The notes under the pieces are model-generated. The model was not told the origin of the DNA and searched no databases. It was given only the letters and a program-made list of their open reading frames with translations. A program made the position numbers and the translations under genes. From Amycolatopsis suaedae (GTDB lineage: Bacteria > Actinomycetota > Actinomycetes > Mycobacteriales > Pseudonocardiaceae), in the NCBI RefSeq assembly GCF_004214935.1, contig NZ_SFCC01000012.1, positions 186,001 through 250,000 of the forward strand: a DNA stretch of 64,000 bases, written 5' to 3'. Positions within the stretch are counted from its first letter, which is position 1; each line of letters starts with the position of its first letter. Positions 52,017 through 59,536 of this stretch are shown in pieces.

Positions 52017-54260
52017 TCAGCGGACGTGGATGTTCGGCCGGGGCGGGGTGCTCATGCCGTTGCCGAGGAAGAAGCTGGGATGCGGTGGCTGGTTGTAGGC
52101 GGTGTTCTGCCATGCGATGGCCACCCGGTACTGCGGATCGTGCAGCAGCGTGTGGATCCGCCGGTCGGTCTGGGTGGTCGTGGCGTAGACGCGCAGTGCG
52201 GCGTTGTCGTCGCGGGGCAGGATGACTTCCTCGCGCCAGTCGCCGAACAGGTCACCGGACAGCGACGGGGTGGCCTTGCTTCCGTTGACGGAGTGCGCGC
52301 CGGAGCCGGTGAGCAGGCGGGTGTCGCCGCTGGTGCCGTACTTGTCGACGTGGTTGCCGTCCAGCAGTTCGCGCACCGGGTCGGCGTCCCACCAGGCGAG
52401 GAAGTTCGCGCTGGCCGGTGTTCGTCCGGCGCTGCCGCCGGAGGAGTTGAACAGGTTGGTCAGGCCGGTGCCCTTGCCCCAGAACTCGGCGCCGGGGTTG
52501 CCGGCGTGCACGTCGCCCGCCACGCCCCGTGCCGGGCCTTCACAGCCGCAGGTGTTGTTCTTCTGCATGATGACCGCCCCGCTGTTGGCGTCGCGCAGGG
52601 TGGCGGCGGCCCCGGAGCTCTGCTCGTGGATCTGCCAGATCTCCTGACCGGGGCGGCCGGGTACGAAGTCGCTCACGTGCAGCGCGTCACCGTGGGCGTA
52701 GAAGCCGGTGGTGTAGCGGCCGGTGCCATTGGAGTTGATGGTCATGCCGCCGTAGATGATCTCGTCGGTGCCGTTGCCGTCGACGTCGGCGATGGACAGC
52801 GAGTGGGCGCCCCGGCCGGTCCACTGCCTGCCGGCGCTGTCCGAGTCGAACTTCCAGCGCCTGGTGAGCCGGCCGTCCCGGAAGTCCCAGGCCGCGAGCG
52901 TGCTCTTCTCGTAGTAGCCGCGGCCCATGATCAGGCTGGGCCGCTGCCCGTCGAGGTAGGCGGTGCCGGCCAGGAACCGGTCTCCCCTGTTGCCCTTGCA
53001 GTCGCCCCAGTCGCAGATGTTGCCGCGGGCGGGTTCGAAGTTCACCGTCGACATGACGGCGCCGGTGAGCCCGTTGAACATGGTCAGGTACTCGGGTCCG
53101 GTGATGATGTAGCCGTCACTGTTGCGGTGCAGCGCGTTGCCGTTGCCGATCACCTGCCCGGTGCCGGAGACCGTGCCGTCGCCCGTCTTCACCGCGAGCT
53201 CGGCCTTGCCGTCGCCGTCGTAGTCGTACACCTGGAACTGGGTGTAGTGCGCGCCGGCACGGATGTTGCGGCCCAGGTCGATGCGCCACAGGCGCTGCCC
53301 GTTGAGCCGGTACGCGTCGAGGTAGACGTTGCTGGTGATCCCGGACTGGGCGTTGTCCTTCTGGTTGCTGGGATCCCATTTGAGGAAGATCTCGTACTGC
53401 CCGTCGCCGTCCACGTCACCGACGCTCGCGTCACCGGCGGTGTAGCTGCTGCCGGGCCGGGAGATCGGCACGTCCAGGTGGTTACCCCCGGTGAAGCGCA
53501 GGGACGGCTCGGACGGTTCCTGCTCGGTCCCGTTCACGACCGCGCGGACCGTGTACGACGCGTTCGCGGGCGCCCCGGAGTCCAGGAAGTTCGTCGAGTT
53601 GGTGATCGGCGAGGCGGTCAGCTTCGTGGTGCCGCGGTACACGTTGAACGCGGTCGAGGCCGGCTCGTGGCCGAACAGCCGCCACGACACCAGGTTGCCG
53701 GATCCGGCCCGCACACTGATCAGGCCCCGGTTCAGGTCCTCCAGCTGCCTGCCCTCGCCCGGCGAGTTCCCGCCACCGGCATCGAAACCGAGGTAGTCGA
53801 TATTGGCCAGGCCGTCGGCGGTGGTCGGGCTCACCCGGATGGTGTTCGCGCCGGCGTTCACCGGCACGGTGAGAGTCTTCGTGGCCCACGCGGTCCAGGC
53901 ACCGGTCGGCTCGAACGCGACGCCGGGATGCGTGACCGCGCCGTTGACCAGCACATCGGCGGCACGACCTTCGGTCGCGCCGTTGGCATACCGGATGGCG
54001 ATGGTCGCCGTGCCCTTCTGTGCCCCGGCCACCGTGAACTGCGCTGCCGCGCCGACAGCGTTGTGGCCGTTGCAGAACCCGCTGCCCGAGTAGCCGGTGT
54101 GGTTGGACTCGACGACACCGTCACAGGTGGCCGGTGCGCTCTCCACCTCGAACCGGGTGGCCGCCGCCGAAGCCACCGCGATGACGACAACGCTGCCGGC
54201 CAGAGTCAGGGCGGCAACGCCGGCGGCGAGCACTGCGGTGCGCCGTCGGTGCGAAAACAT
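52017..54260 (-). CDS. Secreted PL11 rhamnogalacturonan lyase with N-terminal CBM35-like module
   Basis: A 747-residue protein. A signal peptide (about 1-34) is followed by a CBM35-like module (about 35-160, FEVESAPATCDGVVESNHTGYSG-like start). The PL11 eight-bladed propeller begins EDLNRGLISVRAGSGNLVSW and continues with many D-x-D-x-D-G calcium loops (DVDGDGQYEIFLKWDPSN, DYDGDGKAELAVK). PL11 enzymes cut rhamnogalacturonan-I between rhamnose and galacturonate by beta-elimination. It is central to the seven-gene run and identifies the polymer attacked. Confidence 0.93.
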   Translation of the reverse strand: MFSHRRRTAVLAAGVAALTLAGSVVVIAVASAAATRFEVESAPATCDGVVESNHTGYSGSGFCNGHNAVGAAAQFTVAGAQKGTATIAIRYANGATEGRAADVLVNGAVTHPGVAFEPTGAWTAWATKTLTVPVNAGANTIRVSPTTADGLANIDYLGFDAGGGNSPGEGRQLEDLNRGLISVRAGSGNLVSWRLFGHEPASTAFNVYRGTTKLTASPITNSTNFLDSGAPANASYTVRAVVNGTEQEPSEPSLRFTGGNHLDVPISRPGSSYTAGDASVGDVDGDGQYEIFLKWDPSNQKDNAQSGITSNVYLDAYRLNGQRLWRIDLGRNIRAGAHYTQFQVYDYDGDGKAELAVKTGDGTVSGTGQVIGNGNALHRNSDGYIITGPEYLTMFNGLTGAVMSTVNFEPARGNICDWGDCKGNRGDRFLAGTAYLDGQRPSLIMGRGYYEKSTLAAWDFRDGRLTRRWKFDSDSAGRQWTGRGAHSLSIADVDGNGTDEIIYGGMTINSNGTGRYTTGFYAHGDALHVSDFVPGRPGQEIWQIHEQSSGAAATLRDANSGAVIMQKNNTCGCEGPARGVAGDVHAGNPGAEFWGKGTGLTNLFNSSGGSAGRTPASANFLAWWDADPVRELLDGNHVDKYGTSGDTRLLTGSGAHSVNGSKATPSLSGDLFGDWREEVILPRDDNAALRVYATTTQTDRRIHTLLHDPQYRVAIAWQNTAYNQPPHPSFFLGNGMSTPPRPNIHVR

Positions 54261-54290
54261 GGTTGTCCTCCATCAGCCGAGTCGAGACGG

Positions 54291-55331
54291 TCAGCGCAGG
54301 TAGCCGGCCAGCGGCAGGTTCAGTTCGCGGGCGCCTTGCGCGACGAGGCCGGCCATCTCCGCGCCGCCATGCTCGGAGAAGTGGGTGTTGTCGCCCGTTT
54401 CCCTGGTGAGGTACAGCGTCTGGGATGCCGACGGCCCCAGCGATTCGACGAGCGCCTTGCTCTTGGCGGTCAGGTCGATGACCGGAACACCGGCGCTGCG
54501 GCCGAGTGCACGCATCACGGCAGGCAGGTCCACGCCCTTGCCGTTGATGTGCAGCGCGGTCCCGGTGAGCTTGCCGCCGCTGAACTGCCTGCGCACCGGT
54601 GGCGTCACCAGCACCGGCACGCCGCCGCGCTCGCGCACGCCATTGACCAACCGGGTGAGGTTGTCGCGGAAGGCCGTCGCTGTGGTCTGCTTGTCGTTGT
54701 GCCCGAACTGGATGAACACCAGGTCCTTGCTCTTGATCAGCGGCTTCATCGTCGGGAACAGCGCCCGGTTGGACAGGAAACTGCCGGAGCTCTCCCCCGA
54801 GTCGCCGTAGTTCGCGATCACGGCGCCTTCGCGAACCCTCGCGGGCAGGAACTGGCCCCAGCCCGCGTAGGGCGCGGTGAGCTGGTCGCAGGTCGTCGAG
54901 TCGCCCGCGAGGTAGACCCCCAGCGGGGCCTTCGCCGGTGTGACGGTCAGCGAGGTGATCGCGGGCGCGCTGCCGCGGAACGTGATCTGCAGGCCCGGTG
55001 TGCCGATGCCGCCCTGCCCGGTGGGCTGCCCTTCCGGATTGCGGACGTTGACCGTCGCCGTCGTCCGGACGACCTGGCCCGAGGTGGTGGAAACGGCGTT
55101 GAAGACCTGCCTGCGGGCTTCCACCGACATCGACGTGTTGGCCGCCTTGGTGGCGCTGCCCAGTTCCACGGTGACGTCGTAGTTGCCCGGCGCGACGTTG
55201 AAGCTGCATCTGATCGGGGCCGTGCCGGAGCACTGTGGCGGCAACGCCGCGGCCGCCGCCACAGCGGGGATCGGGGCCAGCACGGCCGCGTTCAGCACGG
55301 CCGTGAGAAGCACGAGACGCTTGAGAGACAT
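54291..55331 (-). CDS. Secreted rhamnogalacturonan acetylesterase (SGNH, CE12 type)
   Basis: A 346-residue protein with a signal peptide and an N-terminal beta-sandwich (about 30-135, NYDVTVELGSATKAANTSMS). An SGNH/GDSL domain follows with nucleophile Ser145 in LAGDSTTC, the oxyanion Gly of NYGDSGES, Asn in FGHNDKQ and the Asp/His pair in DNTHFSEHG. This layout matches bacterial CE12 rhamnogalacturonan acetylesterases such as YesT/RhgT-like enzymes. Removing acetyl groups opens the backbone to the PL11 lyase encoded 30 bp downstream. ATG 55331 follows GGAGAACCG. Confidence 0.92.
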   Translation of the reverse strand: MSLKRLVLLTAVLNAAVLAPIPAVAAAAALPPQCSGTAPIRCSFNVAPGNYDVTVELGSATKAANTSMSVEARRQVFNAVSTTSGQVVRTTATVNVRNPEGQPTGQGGIGTPGLQITFRGSAPAITSLTVTPAKAPLGVYLAGDSTTCDQLTAPYAGWGQFLPARVREGAVIANYGDSGESSGSFLSNRALFPTMKPLIKSKDLVFIQFGHNDKQTTATAFRDNLTRLVNGVRERGGVPVLVTPPVRRQFSGGKLTGTALHINGKGVDLPAVMRALGRSAGVPVIDLTAKSKALVESLGPSASQTLYLTRETGDNTHFSEHGGAEMAGLVAQGARELNLPLAGYLR

Positions 55332-55342
55332 CGGTTCTCCTG

Positions 55343-56302
55343 TCAGACGTCGGCTGCGCCGGTGGACCCGGTCAGAAGCGGGCAGCTGCTGCGGTAGGAC
55401 CGGATGCCGGTCCAGTCCCGCAGGGGGCACAGGAACCGCGGGTACCGCGTGTCCTGGTCGATGAAGATCTTCATCCACGGGATGACCTTGCGTGTCATCA
55501 CCGAGTTGTTCGAGGTCGGGAAGCCGTGCCCGGCGCCGGCGAGCTCGAGGTACGCCTTCTCGGTCGAAGCCGGGATGGCGTTGTAGTGGTTGATGATGCT
55601 CGCCGGGGTGCTCGTCGCGTCGTTCTGCCCCGCCAGCAGCATCGTGGGGACCCGCGTGCCGGACGGGGTTTGCGACGGGCTGTACGGCGCCAGCCCGATG
55701 GCGGCCTTCAGTGTCGGCCGGCGCAGGGCCGCCGAGATGGTTCCGCCGCCACCCATCGAGTGCCCCATCACCGCGAGGCGGTTCGGATCCACTCTGGTGC
55801 GCACCGAGCTGCGCTGGGTCAGGTAGTCCAGCGCCGCCAGCAGCTGGGTACCCCGCGCGTACTCCCGGTCGTTACGGTTGATGGTGTCGATGCCGACGAC
55901 GACGAACCCGAACGAGGCAAGCCAGTGCCCCATCCAGGCGCCTTCGGCCGCCCAGGTGGCCGTGTAGCCGGGCGAGACCGCGATCGCGCCGAACGTGCCC
56001 TGGCTGGTGTCGGTCGGGTAGTAGATCTTCGCGGCGCCGAAGCCGTGCCCGCCACCCACGCTGGTCTCCGCGGTGGCGAAGGTGCCGCGGTTCGCCGCGA
56101 TGCTCGCCTGGGTGGGGTTCGGTCCGCGCTGGTACGGGTTGTCCTCCGCGGCAAACGCCGATCCATGGACCACAGTGGACACGAGGATGCCCAGTGCGGC
56201 CAGGAACGTGATGGCCGCTCTTCTCGGCGACCCGTTGGAGTAGCCCCTTTTTCGCCGGGCGGATGGATCCGCCGGGCGCAGCTGGATTCGCGACATGGTC
56301 AT
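55343..56302 (-). CDS. Secreted polyester hydrolase / cutinase-like enzyme
   Basis: A 319-residue secreted alpha/beta hydrolase closely matching the Thermobifida cutinase (TfCut2) and PET-hydrolase group. It has NPYQRGPNPT at the mature start, FATAETSVGGGHGFG, oxyanion Tyr113 in SPGYTATW, nucleophile Ser182 in GHSMGGGG, Asp228 in GQNDAT, His259 in GAGHGFP, and DTRYPRFLCP with the terminal cysteine pair C292/C307. The subsite Trp of TfCut2 (in LTPWH) is replaced by Tyr207 (LAPYS). The leader has clustered arginines before the hydrophobic core. It is the first gene of the rhamnogalacturonan run, 11 bp before the acetylesterase, so cutin, suberin or pectin esters are the likely natural targets. 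Confidence 0.92.
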   Translation of the reverse strand: MTMSRIQLRPADPSARRKRGYSNGSPRRAAITFLAALGILVSTVVHGSAFAAEDNPYQRGPNPTQASIAANRGTFATAETSVGGGHGFGAAKIYYPTDTSQGTFGAIAVSPGYTATWAAEGAWMGHWLASFGFVVVGIDTINRNDREYARGTQLLAALDYLTQRSSVRTRVDPNRLAVMGHSMGGGGTISAALRRPTLKAAIGLAPYSPSQTPSGTRVPTMLLAGQNDATSTPASIINHYNAIPASTEKAYLELAGAGHGFPTSNNSVMTRKVIPWMKIFIDQDTRYPRFLCPLRDWTGIRSYRSSCPLLTGSTGAADV

Positions 56303-56468
56303 GCGGTACCTCTTCCTCGGCAGGGGGGGCGGTGAAGAGAAAGCCGGTGTATCCGGAGGCTTCAGCGGATGCCGGGAAGAAAGGTGACCTTCCTTGCGCA
56401 GCGAATGCCGTAGGCGGTCATTCGATCTCCTTTGATCGAGCGAGGCAGTGGCGCGTACGGGACCAGAT

Positions 56469-56482
56469 TGTTAACGCACACA
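56469..56482. promoter_or_regulatory. Second-type LacI operator, weaker copy
   Basis: TGTTAACGCACACA matches the TGTTAACGCTAACA site at 12 of 14 positions. It lies 167 bp before the first gene of the rhamnogalacturonan run in an AT-richer divergent control region (56303-56737) that holds no gene. Confidence 0.5.
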
Positions 56483-56556
56483 AGCTTCTTGATCCAACGT
56501 CCTCTCTGATGAATACCGCATGTGAGTGATCGTTTCAAGAGACCGTCGTCGATTGA

Positions 56557-56570
56557 TGTGAGCGTTCACA
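56557..56570. promoter_or_regulatory. Second-type LacI operator upstream of GH16
   Basis: TGTGAGCGTTCACA has TGTGA/TCACA arms and the central CG of LacI-family sites. It is followed at 56577-56588 by the separate perfect palindrome GTCGAATTCGAC, which resembles the outer arms of the GH12 palindrome. Confidence 0.55.
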
Positions 56571-56737
56571 GAACCTGTCGAATTCGACGACACAGTCGAT
56601 AGCACCACGGCGCCGGTTGACATTTCTTGACAGTCCCTTGACGAGGCTATCGACGCTCCTCGCCTGGGCTTTACCTTTGACTGCCCCGATCGTCTTTCCC
56701 GCTCGCATGCGGCAGGTTGCTCAGGAGACGGTAGACA

Positions 56738-57604
56738 ATGCGCAATGCAGCGACAAGAAAATCACGACTGGCCTCGCTGGTCGCGGTGTGGCTCATGCTG
56801 GCCTCCACTCTGGTCGTCAACGTCACGGTTGCCGGACCCGCCACGGCGGCCGACACTCCGTCGAACCCACTACAGAAACCGGGCTGGGTCCTCGATCGCC
56901 ATGACGAGTTCAACGGCAGGCTGGACAACAGCCTTTGGATCACGAACTACCTGGAGTCACGGACTCCGGAGTGGCGGTCCAAGGCACGCTACGGGTTCCG
57001 CGACAACGCCCTGGTACTGCGGATCGACGACAGCCAGCCAACCTACTACGACAACAACAAGATGAAGGTCTCCAGCATCCAGACCGGGCAGCGGACGAAC
57101 CTGCACAAGAACGACCGTTACGACCATCCGATTCCCACGGTCATGAAGTACACGGCCAAACAGGGCTACTTCGAGATCCGCGCCAAGAGCAACGGGCGAA
57201 GCGGGATCCACACCGCGTTCTGGATGATCGGCAAGCAGGACACGTGGGCGCAGCGCGGAGAACTCGACATCATGGAACACGCGGGCATCCACGGCCGCAG
57301 CCGTTTCAACTACAACCTCTTCCCCTGGTCGGACCCGAACCTGTCGAATTCCGTGCACAGCGTTGGCGTGGGTTTCGACATGACCACGGAGATGCACATC
57401 TACGCCGTCGAATGGACCCCGACCCAGCTCAAGCTGTACGTCGACAACAAGCTGACCAAGACCATCAACCAGTCGCTGAACTACCCGGCGGTGTTCCTGC
57501 TGGGCGTTTACGAGAACGCCGGCTGGACCGGTGAGGTGGACCCCTCGGACCGGAGGCCGAAGGAGTTCGTCGTTGACTACTTCCGCGCCTACAGGAAAGC
57601 CTGA
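56738..57604 (+). CDS. Secreted GH16 endo-beta-glucanase-like enzyme
   Basis: A 288-residue secreted enzyme. The signal peptide is about 1-38. The GH16 jelly roll carries the catalytic E-x-D-x-x-E in RGELDIMEH (Glu175, Asp177, Glu180), with substrate strands such as YFEIRAKSNG and IHTAFWMIG. It may cut laminarin, lichenan or galactan; the subfamily was not determined. It is divergent from the rhamnogalacturonan run and has its own LacI-type sites upstream. A 47-bp element begins 29 bp after its stop. Confidence 0.9.
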   Translation: MRNAATRKSRLASLVAVWLMLASTLVVNVTVAGPATAADTPSNPLQKPGWVLDRHDEFNGRLDNSLWITNYLESRTPEWRSKARYGFRDNALVLRIDDSQPTYYDNNKMKVSSIQTGQRTNLHKNDRYDHPIPTVMKYTAKQGYFEIRAKSNGRSGIHTAFWMIGKQDTWAQRGELDIMEHAGIHGRSRFNYNLFPWSDPNLSNSVHSVGVGFDMTTEMHIYAVEWTPTQLKLYVDNKLTKTINQSLNYPAVFLLGVYENAGWTGEVDPSDRRPKEFVVDYFRAYRKA

Positions 57605-57632
57605 GCCCCGCCGGACCGACGGCCACGAAGCT

Positions 57633-57679
57633 CGTGAAGGCCACCTTCACCACGTGAGACGTCACGGCTCCGGCAAAGT
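57633..57679. repeat. 47-bp dispersed element, form B, copy 2 (inverted)
   Basis: GTGAAGGCCACCTTCA is followed to the end by CTCCGGCAAAGTC. It is form B in reverse orientation. The 57680-57926 stretch after it contains several GAGCGCAGAACTC/CGCGAGT-like short repeats but no gene. Confidence 0.8.
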
Positions 57680-57926
57680 CCGGGGTGCGGCAGGGCAAGG
57701 TGGATGGTCCCGAGCGCAGAACTCGCGTGCGTGAGCGCAGAACTCACCAGCTGGACCGGGTTCTCACCTCGTACCGGTCACCAGCGTGAGCGGTCGCTCG
57801 CGCGAGTCGTCCGTTCTCGAGCGCGAGTCGTCCGTTCCGGACCCGCGAGTTGACCGTTCACGCCCGCCTCCTCCCACTCTCCGGCACGGCAGTTCCAGAT
57901 CACGAGACACCGGCCGGGTAAAGCAC

Positions 57927-57973
57927 GTGAAGGCCACCTTCACCACATCTCACGTAGTGAAGGTGGCCTTCAC
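57927..57973. repeat. 47-bp dispersed hairpin element, form A, copy 4
   Basis: The arms GTGAAGGCCACCTTCA and TGAAGGTGGCCTTCAC are perfect, with centre CACATCTCACGTAG. Confidence 0.85.
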
Positions 57974-58155
57974 CACCCTGGCCAGTTCCTCCAGACGGGA
58001 CACACCTGTCACACCGGCACCGGCAGGCACACCCACCCCAGCCGCCACCACGAACGAGACAACACCGGGGCCCATCCCGCCGCAGCCAACGGCACCCCAC
58101 TTGCGCCATGCGCAACCAAGGTGCCCTCAGCAACCGCCCCGGGCCCGGCCACACC

Positions 58156-58202
58156 GACTTTGCCGGGGCCCTGACGTCTCACGTACTGAACGTGGCCTTC
58201 AC
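58156..58202. repeat. 47-bp dispersed element, form B, copy 3, overlapping a stop codon
   Basis: GACTTTGCCGGGGCCCTGAC opens the element and TGAACGTGGCCTTCAC closes it. Its last bases supply the TGA stop (58201-58199) of the XRE-type regulator on the minus strand. Confidence 0.8.
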
Positions 58203-59536
58203 GTGCTTCGGCCGGGACCGTACGACAACGCGTCTGATCGGCCCGCGAGCCGGGCGCGAAGCCGGGCGAGTTCCTTCCGCAGCAGTGTGTTGCCTGCCGA
58301 CCGCACAGCCGGCATCACCGGTCGTGCCAGCGCGATGGCCGCGTCGAGATCGCCGGTGCAGGCGTGGCTGTCGGCCAGGCGCAGCGTCAGCAGGGGCCGG
58401 CTCGGGTGCATCCGGGTGGGGAGGGTCTCCAGCGCGGTCTCGGCGAAGCGCACCGCGCGGGCCGCCATCGTCCGGTCGCCGGTGGTGTCGGCCAGGTCCC
58501 GCAGGGCGCCGGCCAGGTGCGAGGCGATGAAGGTCTCTCCCTCGGCACCGAACAACCAGGGCGCTTCGATCCGGTCCCGGTCGCCGAGTCGTTCGGCCAT
58601 CCGCCGCGCCTCCCCTGCCTGCGTGGTGAACCCCTCGCCGTCACCGAGCAGTGCGTGACCGCGTGCCTGGTACAGCTTGGCCTGCACGACGGTCCACCGA
58701 CGGCCGCGGTCCACCTCGGCCGCGGCGCGGCTGTGTTCCAATGCCGTGGCGGCGTCGCCTTCCAGCCAGGCGAGCACGCTCATGTTGGTCATCACCTCGC
58801 TCGCGGTCGCGAAGTTGCCCGCGGCCATCGCCCACTCGACGGCGCGCTGCAGCCACATCATCCCGACCCCGTGCTGGCCGCGCTTCACCCGGAGCCAGCC
58901 GGCCAGGTCGGCATACTGGGCGGCGAGTCGCAGCAGACCGGCCGAGACCGCACCCCGGGCTCGCGGAATCAGCTCCACGAGCCCGCGCAACGCCCGCTCC
59001 ACCGGAACGGACAGGTCGCCGGTGAGCACTTCGGCATCGGCCTTGAGGTAGGTGGTCAGCAGGACGGCGAAGCCGTGCAGCGTGTCGGTGTCCGCCGTTG
59101 GCACGCGGCCCTTCACCAGGAGCAGTTCCGCGAGACCGGTGGCGGGCACCGGCACGCTGCACCCCTCGGTGTCGTGCAGCGGGCAGGTCACGCCGAACGC
59201 GGGCAGGTCGATCCGGCGAACCGGTGGCGACGGCGCCGTGCCGGCGCCCGGCGGGGTGCTGGGCAGCGGCAGCCCGCCCGGCGCACTCACTCCGATGGCG
59301 GTTCCGCCCGTGGCCAGCCTGAGCAGCGCCCCTGCCGCGTTCAGCAGGTGGTCGGCCTGGCGCGCGAAGGCGATGCGGGGCGCCCGGGCGCCGCTCTCGA
59401 GCTTCGACAGGTAGGTGTGGTCGTAGCCGAGTCGCGCCGCCAGCTGCACCTGCGTGAGTCCCGCGAGCTCGCGGAACCGTCGGAGTTCCCTGCCGAAGTG
59501 CTCCCGGGTGAGCATCGGCTGCTCTACGGACGCCAC
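58199..59536 (-). CDS. XRE-family regulator with TPR-like C-terminus
   Basis: A 445-residue protein. The N-terminal XRE HTH (about residues 12-66) reads GRELRRFRELAGLTQVQLAA then YDHTYLSKLESGAR. The rest is helical repeats of the tetratricopeptide kind common in actinobacterial regulators of this size. GTG 59536 overlaps the upstream fusion gene by 13 bp and has GAGG before it; ATG 59515 is an alternative. Its stop codon lies inside a 47-bp repeat, so the original C-terminus may have been altered when the element arrived. It is co-directional with the ABC/oxidoreductase cluster and may sense its metabolite. Confidence 0.85.
   Translation of the reverse strand: MASVEQPMLTREHFGRELRRFRELAGLTQVQLAARLGYDHTYLSKLESGARAPRIAFARQADHLLNAAGALLRLATGGTAIGVSAPGGLPLPSTPPGAGTAPSPPVRRIDLPAFGVTCPLHDTEGCSVPVPATGLAELLLVKGRVPTADTDTLHGFAVLLTTYLKADAEVLTGDLSVPVERALRGLVELIPRARGAVSAGLLRLAAQYADLAGWLRVKRGQHGVGMMWLQRAVEWAMAAGNFATASEVMTNMSVLAWLEGDAATALEHSRAAAEVDRGRRWTVVQAKLYQARGHALLGDGEGFTTQAGEARRMAERLGDRDRIEAPWLFGAEGETFIASHLAGALRDLADTTGDRTMAARAVRFAETALETLPTRMHPSRPLLTLRLADSHACTGDLDAAIALARPVMPAVRSAGNTLLRKELARLRARLAGRSDALSYGPGRST

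Noticed and set aside
17451..58202. 47-bp repeats as a CRISPR array
   Set aside because: Copies are kilobases apart in varied gaps, without regular spacers or cas genes.
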